A stretch of 64,000 nt of DNA from JAJFUV01 sp964561215 (GCA_964561215.1 CAZLOS010000015.1:3332-67331), one strand, 5' to 3'. Positions 24,379 to 33,400 are shown, counted from the stretch's first letter. The notes: generated by a model from the sequence alone, not told the origin. Translations and numbers: made by a program.

Positions 24379-27087
24379 ATGAGGCCTTTCGTAGTTCTTC
24401 TTCTTGCGGCCATGGCCGCGACGGCCGGCGATTTCTATACCGGACAAGCCGCCCGTCTCGTTATCGGACAGCCTACTTTCGTGGCTCAGGACGACGGGGC
24501 GAGCGCCAAGCTGCTCGGAGCCGTCGGCGGCTTGGCCTTTGCCAACGATACGCTGTTCGTGACCGACGCCAACCGCGTTGGCGCCACGCCTTTGAACCAC
24601 CGTGTGCTCGTCTTCAAGAACATGTCCCAGCAGTTGCCCGCCCCGGCGGATCTGTTGACCCAGGGCGAGCGCTGCAACGTGTGCAAGGGCACTGCCAACG
24701 TCGTCTTGGGTCAGGATGACTTCCAGGGTGTTGAACTGGATCTGAAGAACAACCGCTTCCGCCTCCCGACCGCTGTCGCGAGCGACGGCAAGATCGTCGC
24801 GGTCGCCGATACCGACAACAACCGCATCCTCATCTGGAATTCCATCCCCGCGTTAAACGGTCAGCCAGCCGATGTCGTCGTGGGCCAGGACAACTTCCTG
24901 ACGAACGGCATCAGCAAGGTGCCCACGAGTAAGAGCTTGCGCGGGCCGCAGGGTGTTTGGATTCAGAACGGCAAGCTGTTCGTGGCCGATACCCAGGCGC
25001 ACCGGGTGCTGATCTGGAATACGATTCCGACCAGCAACGGCGCTGCCGCCGACGTGGTCGTCGGCCAGCCCAATTTCACCACCGCCACTGAGCAGGACCT
25101 TACCAAGTTGCCCGTCGCGCCATCGGCGAGCACCCTGCTCAATCCCGTGTCGGTCACTAGCGACGGCACGCGGTTGTATGTGGCCGACCTGGGGCACAAT
25201 CGAGTGCTGATCTGGAATAGCATTCCGACGACCAACGGCGCTGCCGCCGACGTAGTCATCGGCCAGCCGGATTTCACCACGGCGGTGGCCAACTATTCTT
25301 CAAAGTTGTGCGAATCCAACGGCACTGACAAAGATACGGGCGATCCCACCTACCCGGACCGCTGCGCCCGCACCCTGGACTTCCCCCGTTACGCGCTCAG
25401 CGACGGCAAGCGCCTGTTTGTGGCCGACGGCGGCAACGACCGTGTTCTGATCTTCAACAGCGTCCCGACGACCAACGCGCCCACGCCCGACGTCATCCTC
25501 GGCCAGTTTGATCCCGAGGGCGACCAGGTTTCCGACAGCGCGAATGAATTGTTCCGCGCCGCCACCGACGTCATCCGAACGCCGATGTCGCTGGCCTGGG
25601 ACGGCAGCACGAACCTTTACGTGACCGACACGTTCAATCGCCGCGTCATGGTGTTCTCCGTGGGCGATCTGGTGCTGCCTTACAGCGCGGTCCGCAATTC
25701 TGCCAGCCGTGAGGTGCATGCGGTCGGTACCATAGGCCTTGCCGGAACCATCACCAAAGACGACAAGATCACCATCACCATCAAACGCGATACTGTCGAG
25801 AACAAGTACGAATACAAGGTGAAGACGGACGACGATCTCGAAAAGATCGTCGACGACATTGTCAGTCTGATCAACGCTGGTGACGGCAATCCACTGGTTC
25901 TCGCCACCCCCAACAAGGTGCTCTTGCAGGTCGTCCTGACGGCGCGCGAACCCGGCGAGCCGGGCAACAGTGTCGAAGTGACGACCAAGACCAATACCAG
26001 TGCCACCATCGAGGTCACGGCCAACAATGCCACCCTGGCGGGCGGCGGTGACGCCGCCAAGATCGCTCCGGGCACCCTGGTCTCCATTCTCGGCGATAAC
26101 ATGAGCGATGAGACCGCCGCCATTCCTTACGGGGCCATATCTCTGCCATTCAACCTTGCCGGCGTACGCGTTTACGTGGACGGCATGGAAGCGCCGCTGC
26201 TGTACGTTTCTCCGGGCCAGATCAATGCCCAGATTCCCTGGGCCACGAACTACGAGACCACCAGCGTCAGCGTCTATGTCCGCACCGAGCGCAAGGACGG
26301 CCGCGTCACCGTGACTACGCCCACCGGGGTCCCCATCATCGCGCAGAACCCCGGCATCTTCGCCGACGAGGGCGAGGACCCGCGCCCCGGCGTTGTGCTG
26401 CATGGCAGCAGTTACGCCACCGGCACGGTTTCCGTCGATGGCTCCGTTACGCCGGGTGAATCCGGCTCCATCACGATCGAAGACCGCACTTATTCCTATG
26501 TGGCGCAGGCCGGCGATACGCTGGAGAAGATCCGCGACGCTTACATCCGCCTGCTCAGTTTCGATCCCCGGGTGGTAGCGTACAAGGCCGGCGTGTTCAC
26601 GCGCATCCGCCTCCGCGCCCGCGTGCCCGGCCTGGAAGGCAACGGCATCAAGTATTCAGCGAGCGGCGCCGACAGCGGCAGCGTTATTCTGACCGCCACC
26701 ACCTCCGAGTTGTGTTGCGCCAGCAAGGCCTATAGCCGCGTGACGGCCGAGAATCCGGCGTTACCGGGCGAAACCATCATCGTCTACGCGACGGGTTTGG
26801 GCTTGGTCACGCCCGAAGAGATCAATTCGACGTTGATGGACGGAATCCAATACACGGGCCCCGTCTACAACGAGCCAATTGAATTCGTCTCTTCCATGGC
26901 TGGAACTAAGACGGCCAATGTGCTGTATGCCGGGCTGAAGCCGGGCACCATCGGTATTTACGAAGTCCAACTCGAGTTGAACTCGGACATCCCCACGAAT
27001 CCGACGACGCAGCTCACCATCGCACAGGACGTCTACGTGAGCAACATTGTTTCGTTCCCGGTAGTGAACCCGAAGCCGGCCAACTAA
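24379..27087 (+). CDS. Secreted NHL-repeat protein with Solibacter-type C-terminal domain (TIGR03437-like)
   Basis: The protein has 902 residues with a signal peptide (MRPFVVLLLAAMAATAGD). Residues about 20-440 are NHL-like beta-propeller repeats, each with a pattern like LFVADTQAHRVLIWNTIP followed by DVVVGQPNF. Residues about 445-560 form a small domain (IVDDIVSLINAGDGNPLVLA) that recurs at about 675-775 (LEKIRDAYIRLLSFDPRVVA). The TIGR03437-like domain begins AAKIAPGTLVSILGDNMS, then APLLYVSPGQINAQIPWAT, and resumes after the second copy with ETIIVYATGLG and ANVLYAGLKPGTIGIYEVQL. So the second copy lies inside the domain. The role is unknown; the architecture suggests an exported binding or structural protein. 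A related remnant lies directly downstream. Confidence 0.86.
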   Translation: MRPFVVLLLAAMAATAGDFYTGQAARLVIGQPTFVAQDDGASAKLLGAVGGLAFANDTLFVTDANRVGATPLNHRVLVFKNMSQQLPAPADLLTQGERCNVCKGTANVVLGQDDFQGVELDLKNNRFRLPTAVASDGKIVAVADTDNNRILIWNSIPALNGQPADVVVGQDNFLTNGISKVPTSKSLRGPQGVWIQNGKLFVADTQAHRVLIWNTIPTSNGAAADVVVGQPNFTTATEQDLTKLPVAPSASTLLNPVSVTSDGTRLYVADLGHNRVLIWNSIPTTNGAAADVVIGQPDFTTAVANYSSKLCESNGTDKDTGDPTYPDRCARTLDFPRYALSDGKRLFVADGGNDRVLIFNSVPTTNAPTPDVILGQFDPEGDQVSDSANELFRAATDVIRTPMSLAWDGSTNLYVTDTFNRRVMVFSVGDLVLPYSAVRNSASREVHAVGTIGLAGTITKDDKITITIKRDTVENKYEYKVKTDDDLEKIVDDIVSLINAGDGNPLVLATPNKVLLQVVLTAREPGEPGNSVEVTTKTNTSATIEVTANNATLAGGGDAAKIAPGTLVSILGDNMSDETAAIPYGAISLPFNLAGVRVYVDGMEAPLLYVSPGQINAQIPWATNYETTSVSVYVRTERKDGRVTVTTPTGVPIIAQNPGIFADEGEDPRPGVVLHGSSYATGTVSVDGSVTPGESGSITIEDRTYSYVAQAGDTLEKIRDAYIRLLSFDPRVVAYKAGVFTRIRLRARVPGLEGNGIKYSASGADSGSVILTATTSELCCASKAYSRVTAENPALPGETIIVYATGLGLVTPEEINSTLMDGIQYTGPVYNEPIEFVSSMAGTKTANVLYAGLKPGTIGIYEVQLELNSDIPTNPTTQLTIAQDVYVSNIVSFPVVNPKPAN
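25006..25284 (+). repeat. Direct repeat of about 81 bp within the NHL region (25006-25086 and 25204-25284)
   Basis: The two copies begin GTGCTGATCTGGAATA and run through the codons for the VLIWN-to-GQPxFTT segment, with only scattered differences. They encode adjacent propeller blades, a sign of recent blade duplication or gene conversion. Confidence 0.75.
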
Positions 27088-27188
27088 GAAGCTGTCGACG
27101 CTGGCGGCCAATGCCGCATTCGGCTGTCACCTGAGTTTGCCGCCCCGCACGGCGTTGGCTACTATATGCGTCGCCTCGGACAGTTGAT

Positions 27189-27743
27189 GTGTGGCAGTCG
27201 GGGCTGGTCGGACAGCTGGACGTTGACTTCTACTCCTCGCATGCTTACGGAGCGGGGGCCTGGGGTGTGTTCTTCGAAGACGGCTCCGGGTATGGTGTCT
27301 TCCATCACGCCGACTATAGCCTCGTCACGCCCGACCACCCGGCTCAACCGGGCGAAGTCGTAATCGCGTATTGCTCGAATCTCGTTGCCTACGCCGATGT
27401 GGCGGATGCGCCCCTCATCGGTGATCCGGCCCAGGCCGATCCGCTTCCCTGGCTGAGTCCGGCACGAAGCACGCTAACGACTTTCGCCATCTTGAAGGTC
27501 AATGCGAAGCCTTCCGAACTCCTTTACGCGGGGCTGAGTCCCGGGTCCGTAGGCCTGTTTCAGATAAACTTCAAAGTGCCGAGTGACACCCCTGATGGGG
27601 ATGCCACACTCAGCGCCACCACGGATAACAGTTCCTGTTACGGTGCCGGCGCACTTTGCCCGGCGCTGAAGGCTAGCCGGACTGTCAAGATTCCAGTGAG
27701 GCAGGCGATTCCGCGTGCCGGCAATCAAGGCGCCGACATCTGA
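27189..27743 (+). pseudogene. Remnant of a TIGR03437-like C-terminal domain
   Basis: The 184-codon frame opens at GTG 27189 without a ribosome site or signal peptide. Its sequence is the second half of the domain only: VFFEDGSGYGVFHHADYSLV, then PAQPGEVVIAYCSNL, then SELLYAGLSPGSVGLFQINF and KVPSDTPDG. The first half (the PGTLVSIFG and YVSPGQINAQ parts) is missing. The open frame continues upstream to a stop at about 27132 as sequence that does not resemble the domain. It lies 101 bp after the intact relative, so it is best read as a decayed tandem copy. It may still be translated by read-through, but I see no evidence of that. Confidence 0.65.
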
Positions 27744-27994
27744 GCGAGCGTTTTGTATCCGTTCTCCCGCATGACGCTGCGTGCCGCTTCCGCGCTCTCT
27801 TTGGCCACATAGAAGAACGCGCCCGTCCGCTGGCTGCGGAAAATGATGCCGCCGGTATACTCGTCCGCCTCCACTGCGTAGTCGATGCCCGATTTCGTGA
27901 AGGCGTCTTCCAGCCTGAGCGCCTCCTTCAGGCGCTTGGCGATGTACACCAGCACGGGCTCCCGGTCATTGAAGAATGCGGCGTCCTGGCGCAT
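27725..27994 (-). CDS. Small protein, DUF2007-like (unknown function)
   Basis: The protein has 89 residues from ATG 27994; an in-frame ATG at 28063 would lie inside the upstream gene. The sequence has alternating helix and strand: LVYIAKRLKEALRLEDAFTK, then SGIDYAVEADEYTGGIIFRS and AFFYVAKESAEAARSVMREN. That pattern resembles small DUF2007 proteins, where a helix and two strands are followed by a residue-rich end helix, but the similarity is loose. It follows the 145-residue gene by 5 bp, so they form a two-gene unit. Its 3' end overlaps the end of the remnant domain on the other strand. Confidence 0.6.
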   Translation of the reverse strand: MRQDAAFFNDREPVLVYIAKRLKEALRLEDAFTKSGIDYAVEADEYTGGIIFRSQRTGAFFYVAKESAEAARSVMRENGYKTLAQMSAP

Positions 27995-27999
27995 GCCCG

Positions 28000-28437
28000 T
28001 TAGTTCCCGCGCACTCTGGCCTGGAACGCGGCGTAGCTGCCCGGAGCGCGCCGGTCCGTCCACTTTGCGAAGCTCTCCGCCACTATCTCCAGGTTCTTCA
28101 GGTAGAAGGGGCTCTGGAAGGCCTGCCGCGCATGGGGCAGTAGGTCCCGCACTTTTTCATAGGTGAACAACAGTTCGCCGCCGCTTTGGAAGAACAGTTC
28201 CTGATTGAGCACGCCTCCCGTGACGAAGCTGGCCACCATTTCCCAGTAGCTCACCACCATGCGGAAATAAGCGTTGTTGTCCGATCCCAGCGGGCACAGC
28301 TCCAGGAACTGCTCCATGGTCGAAGCCTTGAAGTTCTTGGCCATCCATTCCCGCGCATGGCGCAGCTTGGCCTCGCGCCGCAGCTCATACAACCGCAGAA
28401 TCAGGTTCACGTCGTCGTAAGTCGATTGTTGTTCCAT
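28000..28437 (-). CDS. Conserved hypothetical protein, helical
   Basis: The protein has 145 residues from ATG 28437, which follows a perfect AGGAGG ribosome site; the longer frame to 28503 is not needed. It starts MEQQSTYDDVNLILRLYELR. The sequence is helical and soluble, with REWMAKNFKASTMEQFLELC and YWEMVASFVTGGVLNQELFF. It resembles DUF4760-type proteins only in general layout. It is divergent from dprA across 85 bp and co-transcribed with the small downstream gene. No function can be assigned. Confidence 0.65.
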   Translation of the reverse strand: MEQQSTYDDVNLILRLYELRREAKLRHAREWMAKNFKASTMEQFLELCPLGSDNNAYFRMVVSYWEMVASFVTGGVLNQELFFQSGGELLFTYEKVRDLLPHARQAFQSPFYLKNLEIVAESFAKWTDRRAPGSYAAFQARVRGN

Positions 28438-28522
28438 GCATCCTCCTGATGGTCCTTTCAGGTTAGCGCATCCTGTCTGAGAATCCGGCGTCCGAGTACG
28501 CACCTTTTACTTTGAACCTCTC

Positions 28523-29677
28523 ATGCCGCAACTGACCAAAGAGGATGAACTCCACTGGCTGGCCCTGCGCCTGATCCCCGGTCTCGGCGCGCGGAAAGCG
28601 GGTCAACTGCTCGAAACCTATCACACGCCACAGGCCATCTTGCGCGCCTCGCGCTCGGAGTTGGAGGCGGCGGGCCTGGCCGGGAGCGTGGCGCAGAGCC
28701 TTGCGAGCGGCTGCTCGTTTGAAGATGCCTCCGTCATGCAGCAGAATATGCTCGATACGGGAGCGGTTCTCATCACCCGCGTCGATGAACGCTACCCGCC
28801 GCGCCTGGCCGAGATTTTCGATCCGCCTATCGTATTGTTCGCCCGGGGACGCATCGAACTGCTTTCCGAACTCATGATCGGGGTGGTCGGCACGCGCCGG
28901 CCCACGCCTTACGGCACTGCCGTGGCCGAACGCCTCGCCGGGGACCTGGCGCGCTCGGGCCTGGTCGTCGCCAGCGGCATGGCGCGCGGCATCGATACCG
29001 CTGCGCACCGCGGCGCGCTGGATGCCGGCGGAGACACCGTGGCTGTCTTCGGCTGCGGCGTCGACCTGGTTTATCCCAGTGAGAACCGCAAGCTCGCCGC
29101 TCAACTGGCCGAAAAGGGCCTGCTGTTGAGCGAGTTCCCCATGGGCGCTCCCGCCTATCCGCAGAACTTTCCCATCCGCAACCGCATCATCAGCGGGATG
29201 AGTCTGGGCGTTCTGGTAGTGGAAGGCGCCCAGTACAGCGGCTCTTCCATCACCGCGCGCCTGGCGCTGGACCAGGGGAGGGAAGTGTTCGCCGTGCCAG
29301 GCAACGTCACCTCGAAGATGAGCTGGGGACCGAACCTCCTCATCAAACAGGGTGCCAAACTCGTTCAGGACTACAACGACGTGATCGTGGAACTCGCCCC
29401 CGAAGTCCGCCGGCGATTAGCCGAAAAAGGGCGCGCCCGTCTCGGCGCCGGGGCCGATGGAACTCCTGTCCAGGACGATTTGCCGCTCGGCCCTACAAGC
29501 GCCACCGCCCGCGCCGTGCTCGAACTGCTGCGCGTGGACCAGGCGCTGCACCTGGATGCCATACTCGAAACACTCGAGGGGTGCTCGGCTTCCGAATTGA
29601 TCTCGGTCCTGTTCGAACTCGAGATGATGGGACTGGTGAAGCAACTTCCAGGCAAGAACTTTGTTAAAGTGTGGTGA
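28523..29677 (+). CDS. dprA: DprA, DNA-processing protein
   Basis: Loads RecA onto incoming single-stranded DNA in natural transformation. The protein has 384 residues. An N-terminal helix-hairpin-helix-like region (LRLIPGLGARKAGQLLETYH) precedes the Rossmann core with GVVGTRRPTPYGTAVAERLA, SGMARGIDTAAHRGALDAGG, FGCGVDLVYPSEN and ISGMSLGVLVVEGAQYSGSS. The C-terminal 75 residues form the winged-helix DML1-like extension found in many DprA proteins (ARAVLELLRVDQALHLDAIL). It lies 62 bp upstream of topA in the widely seen dprA-topA order and is probably co-transcribed. Confidence 0.95.
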   Translation: MPQLTKEDELHWLALRLIPGLGARKAGQLLETYHTPQAILRASRSELEAAGLAGSVAQSLASGCSFEDASVMQQNMLDTGAVLITRVDERYPPRLAEIFDPPIVLFARGRIELLSELMIGVVGTRRPTPYGTAVAERLAGDLARSGLVVASGMARGIDTAAHRGALDAGGDTVAVFGCGVDLVYPSENRKLAAQLAEKGLLLSEFPMGAPAYPQNFPIRNRIISGMSLGVLVVEGAQYSGSSITARLALDQGREVFAVPGNVTSKMSWGPNLLIKQGAKLVQDYNDVIVELAPEVRRRLAEKGRARLGAGADGTPVQDDLPLGPTSATARAVLELLRVDQALHLDAILETLEGCSASELISVLFELEMMGLVKQLPGKNFVKVW

Positions 29678-29739
29678 GAAGCAGTTCCACCCGGACGCTT
29701 CCCCTTAAGAAAGCTTCATCCGCATCATCAAGAACATAT

Positions 29740-32178
29740 ATGGGAAAATCTCTCGTCATCGTCGAGTCGCCGGCGAAGGCGAAAACTATCGGCAAGTACC
29801 TCGGCAAGGACTTCGTGGTCAAGGCCTCGTTGGGCCATGTGAAGGACCTGCCTAAGAACGATCTCGCCGTCGACATCGAGAATGGCTTCGAGCCCACCTA
29901 CGTTGTCATAGAAGGCAAGAACAAACTCATCCAGGAGCTTCGCAAGGAAGCCGGCAAAGCTGAAACCGTGTACCTGGCGGCCGACCCGGACCGCGAGGGC
30001 GAGGCTATCTGCTACCACCTGCAGGAAGAGCTGACCGGCAAGCGCAACGGCGCCAAGGTTTTCCGCGTGACGTTCAACGAGATTACCGCCAACGCCATAC
30101 GCAAGGCCTTCCAACACCCGGGCGCGGTCGATCTGCATCGCGTGGACGCCCAGCAGGCGCGCCGCGTGCTGGACCGCCTGGTGGGCTACCAAATCTCACC
30201 CCTGCTCTGGGACAAGGTCCGGCGCGGTCTTTCGGCAGGCCGTGTGCAGACCGTGGCACTGCGGCTCATCGTGGACCGCGAGCGCGAGATCCGCGCTTTC
30301 GAGAAAAGGGAATACTGGACCATCGACGCCCATCTGGGCGCCAAGAAGCCTCCCATCCTCACCGCGCGCCTGGCGAAGCGCAATGAGGAGACCATTGAGA
30401 TCCCGGACGAAGCGGCGGCCGCCAACATCGTCACGCAGCTCACTGGCGCATCCTACCTGGTGCGTTCGGTCGCGACGCGCGAAAAGCGGCGCAATTCGGC
30501 TCCGCCGTTCATTACCTCCACCCTCCAGCAGGAGTCCGCCCGCAAGCTCCGCTTCAGCGTCAAGCGCACCATGATGCTCGCCCAGCGCCTGTATGAAGGC
30601 GTCGAACTGGGCAAGGAAGGCCTCACCGGCCTGATCACATACATGCGCACGGATTCCACGCGCGTTTCGGCCGAAGCCCTTGATGAGGTCCGCTCGCTCA
30701 TTACCAGCCGCTTCGGCAAGGAATACCTGCCCGACAAGCCGAATTTCTATCGCAGCAGGAAGGAAGCGCAGGACGCACACGAAGCCATCCGCCCCACCTC
30801 GGTACTGCACACACCCGAGGAGGTGCAGAAATATCTCGGCGAGGACGAATTCAAACTCTACCGTCTCATCTGGATGCGTTTTGTCGCCTCCCAGATGAAT
30901 CCCGCCGTTTTCGATCAGACTACCATCGAGATCACCGCCAAAGGGGCCGATCAGTTCGAGTACCTGTTCCGCGCCACAGGCACTGTGCCGAAGTTCGACG
31001 GCTTCATTAAGGTCTACGAGGAGAGCAAGGACCAGCGCGACGAAGAGGACGAGGAGCTTAAGCACAAGCTCCCGGCCGTGACCGAAGGCGAAACGCTGAA
31101 GTTCCGCTCGCTTTCGCCCGAGCAGCACTTCACCGAGCCACCGCCTCGTTTCACCGAAGCCACCCTGGTAAAGGAACTCGAATCCGACGGCGTCGGCCGC
31201 CCCTCCACCTACGCCTCCATTCTCTCCACCATCCAGGAACGAGAGTATGTCAAGAAGGAAGGCGGCCGCTTCGTGCCCACCGAATTGGGCATGGTCGTCA
31301 CCGATCTGCTCGTCCAGAGCTTCGACGACATCTTCGAGGTCCAGTACACCGCCAACATGGAAGAGGCCCTCGACGAGATCGAGGACGGCAAGATCGACTG
31401 GCGCCTGGCACTCGACGAGTTCTATGAGAAGTTTCGCGTAGACCTCGAACGCGCCGAAACCGAGATGACCGACATCAAGCGCATGGAGAAGCCCACCGAC
31501 CTGGTGTGCGACAAGTGCGGCAAGCCCATGGTCATCAAGTGGGGACGCCACGGCAGCTTCATCGCCTGCACAGGCTACCCCGACTGCACCAACACCCGGG
31601 AGTTGAGCGTCGACCTTCCCGACGTCGACAAGGTGGATCTTTCCGAACAGGAAAACGAAGAATACTGCCCTAATTGCGGCCGCCCAATGGTCCTCAAGAA
31701 AGGTCGCTTCGGCCAGTTCATGGCCTGTTCCGGTTATCCGGACTGCAAGACCACCCGTCGCCTGGACTCCCAGGAGGTTCGCAAGCCCGACGTCCCGCTG
31801 GATGAAAAATGTCCCCGTTGCGGCAACAATCTGGTGCTCAAGAGCGGACGTTACGGCGAATTCACCGCCTGCAGCAACTACCCTAAATGTAAGTTCGTCA
31901 AACAGAAAACCATCGGCGTCCATTGCCCGAAATGCGCCGAAGGCGAGATCGTCGAGCGCCGTTCCAAGCGAGGCAAGACCTTTTACGGATGCGACCGGTA
32001 TCCCAAGTGCGACTTCGTTGCCTGGGCAAAGCCGCTTGCCGAAGCTTGCCCCAACTGCGGCCACCCATACCTGGTCGAGAAATGGCTCAAGAGCGGTCCC
32101 GTCGTTCAGTGCCCGAACGATAAGTGCAAGTACAAGCGCCCCGGCGTGAAACCCGAACCGGCGCTGTCGGCGTCTTAA
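29740..32178 (+). CDS. topA: DNA topoisomerase I, with five zinc-finger modules
   Basis: Type IA topoisomerase that relaxes negative supercoils. The protein has 812 residues from ATG 29740 (MGKSLVIVESPAKAKTIGKY); the frame upstream from 29671 has no ribosome site or family similarity. The Toprim acidic motif is DPDREGEA. The active-site Tyr is Tyr301 in LITYMRTDSTR. Residues from about 590 carry five cysteine zinc modules: CDKCGKPMVIKW, CPNCGRPMVLKK, CPRCGNNLVLKS, CPKCAEGEIVER and CPNCGHPYLVEK, each closed by C-x-n-C such as CTGYPDC. E. coli TopA has three such C4 modules. The tail is short and basic. Confidence 0.97.
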   Translation: MGKSLVIVESPAKAKTIGKYLGKDFVVKASLGHVKDLPKNDLAVDIENGFEPTYVVIEGKNKLIQELRKEAGKAETVYLAADPDREGEAICYHLQEELTGKRNGAKVFRVTFNEITANAIRKAFQHPGAVDLHRVDAQQARRVLDRLVGYQISPLLWDKVRRGLSAGRVQTVALRLIVDREREIRAFEKREYWTIDAHLGAKKPPILTARLAKRNEETIEIPDEAAAANIVTQLTGASYLVRSVATREKRRNSAPPFITSTLQQESARKLRFSVKRTMMLAQRLYEGVELGKEGLTGLITYMRTDSTRVSAEALDEVRSLITSRFGKEYLPDKPNFYRSRKEAQDAHEAIRPTSVLHTPEEVQKYLGEDEFKLYRLIWMRFVASQMNPAVFDQTTIEITAKGADQFEYLFRATGTVPKFDGFIKVYEESKDQRDEEDEELKHKLPAVTEGETLKFRSLSPEQHFTEPPPRFTEATLVKELESDGVGRPSTYASILSTIQEREYVKKEGGRFVPTELGMVVTDLLVQSFDDIFEVQYTANMEEALDEIEDGKIDWRLALDEFYEKFRVDLERAETEMTDIKRMEKPTDLVCDKCGKPMVIKWGRHGSFIACTGYPDCTNTRELSVDLPDVDKVDLSEQENEEYCPNCGRPMVLKKGRFGQFMACSGYPDCKTTRRLDSQEVRKPDVPLDEKCPRCGNNLVLKSGRYGEFTACSNYPKCKFVKQKTIGVHCPKCAEGEIVERRSKRGKTFYGCDRYPKCDFVAWAKPLAEACPNCGHPYLVEKWLKSGPVVQCPNDKCKYKRPGVKPEPALSAS

Positions 32179-32298
32179 GCCGCCCGGCGACCCGGTTTCT
32201 CTTGATCCGCTCTGTGTAGGAACGACCTTTGCTATTGGGATGTATAAATAACATTAATGCCGAATTAACGTGCGAGTCATAAAGCGGCATAGATTCTC

Positions 32299-32307
32299 TG
32301 ATAAAAT
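32299..32307 (+). promoter_or_regulatory. Candidate extended -10 promoter for the DUF2934 gene
   Basis: TG-A-TAAAAT at the end of an AT-rich stretch (about 32220-32310) after topA. The predicted start near 32314 leaves a leader of roughly 40 nt before the ATG at 32353. Confidence 0.4.
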
Positions 32308-32352
32308 GAGGGGAGTGATCGCACACCTTCTCAGAGGAGGAATGTTTTTTCC

Positions 32353-32673
32353 ATGGCAAGGAAGTCAGGAGCCAAACCACTATCTTCGACGACTGCCAGC
32401 ACCACTGGCTCGGCTGCCGCGGCCCAGCCAGCCCTGGAGGTAAGGACCAAACGGGCCAAGAGTGCGGCCCGCCCGCGGAAATCGTCTGTTCGAATCAAGA
32501 AGACTGTGTCGGAAGACGAAGGTCAGGGACGTGATTCCGAGCTGGTCACGCGTGAAGACATTGCCCGTCTGGCATATGCCTTTTGGGAAGAGCGCGGAGG
32601 CCGCGGCGGTTCGTCCGATGAGGACTGGTTCCGCGCCGAGAACGAGTTGCGCGGCCGGTTCTCCTGCGAGTAG
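32353..32673 (+). CDS. DUF2934-family small protein
   Basis: The protein has 106 residues. The first 65 are low-complexity, basic and rich in Ala, Ser and Lys (KRAKSAARPRKSSVRIKKTV), like a nucleic-acid-binding tail. The C-terminal 35 residues are the DUF2934 helical motif: DIARLAYAFWEERGGRGGSS followed by DEDWFRAENELR. This family is common in Acidobacteria and soil Proteobacteria and has no known role. The ribosome site AGAGGAGG sits 13 nt upstream, unusually far, and is ideally placed for another ATG at 32342 that opens a 35-codon overlapping frame; see findings. Confidence 0.82.
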   Translation: MARKSGAKPLSSTTASTTGSAAAAQPALEVRTKRAKSAARPRKSSVRIKKTVSEDEGQGRDSELVTREDIARLAYAFWEERGGRGGSSDEDWFRAENELRGRFSCE

Positions 32674-32697
32674 CCGGAATTCCGGCACGCTGCAACG

Positions 32698-33330
32698 TCA
32701 GGCATACTTGCGCATCACCGCCACCAACCGGCCCTGGATGGCGACTTGGGAGGCGGGAACCAGGATCGGGGACATTTCTGAATTGGCCGGCTGAAGACGA
32801 ATTGTGTCCTCGGCTTCCCGGTAATATCGCTTCAGCGTCGTCTCGCTTTCGCCCACCAAAGCCACTACGATGTCGCCGTCGCGGGCAGCATTGGTACGCT
32901 CCACCAGCACGTAGTCGCCGTCGCAGATATGATCCTCGATCATGGAATCGCCTCGCACCTGGAGCGCGAACGTGCCTTCCTGCCCCACAAAATCCGCGAA
33001 TGCCAGCGTGTCCTTGCCCTGCACCGCTTCGACGGGCGAGCCGGCGGCGATGCGTCCGGCAAGCGGCACGCACTCGGCCGGCGCGGCCCCACCCGCCTCT
33101 TTGCGCAGTTCCTCGTAATAGCGCGTCGCCATCTCCACCGAACGGCTCTGATTGTATCCCCGCTTCAGGTAGTGTTTACCTTCAAGCGTGGAGATGTGCT
33201 TGTGCACGGTCGCCAGGCTCGCCAGACCGAGGCCTTCCGCGATTTCCTCATAGCTCGGACTATAACCTTGCCGGTCAATGAAATCCGCAATGAAATCCAA
33301 GACCTGCCTCTGCCGCCTCGTAAGAGCCAT
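32698..33330 (-). CDS. lexA: LexA repressor
   Basis: Self-cleaving repressor of the SOS response. The protein has 210 residues from ATG 33330, preceded by GAGGT; an ATG at 33345 would add five residues. The N-terminal winged helix reads ALTRRQRQVLDFIADFIDRQ, then SYEEIAEGLGLASLATVHKH. The cleavage site is Ala91-Gly92 in VPLAGRIAAGSP, and the catalytic dyad is Ser129 (RGDSMIEDHI) and Lys167 (ETTLKRYYRE). It is last in a run of minus-strand genes, 55-70 bp after the UroD-like gene, and converges with the DUF2934 gene. No textbook GAAC-N4-GTTC operator lies in front of it. Confidence 0.96.
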   Translation of the reverse strand: MALTRRQRQVLDFIADFIDRQGYSPSYEEIAEGLGLASLATVHKHISTLEGKHYLKRGYNQSRSVEMATRYYEELRKEAGGAAPAECVPLAGRIAAGSPVEAVQGKDTLAFADFVGQEGTFALQVRGDSMIEDHICDGDYVLVERTNAARDGDIVVALVGESETTLKRYYREAEDTIRLQPANSEMSPILVPASQVAIQGRLVAVMRKYA

Positions 33331-33400
33331 GCTTTGATACCTCATAAGCCATTCTTGGCGAACAAAAAGGGAAAGTCAAGCCCTGCCGGCGCGCATCCCG

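Noticed and set aside
25006..25284. Spaced direct repeats considered as a CRISPR or mobile-element trace
   Set aside because: Only two copies, in frame, coding for adjacent NHL propeller blades.
30196..32064. 622-codon minus-strand frame opposite topA
   Set aside because: Antisense of topA. No recognisable domains; topA itself is complete with all motifs.
33346..33375. GTTC-N5-GAAT sequence just upstream of lexA as an SOS operator
   Set aside because: It does not match the known Gram-positive (GAAC-N4-GTTC) or E. coli (CTGT-N8-ACAG) operators and has a mismatch in the second half; a phylum-specific motif cannot be judged from one site.
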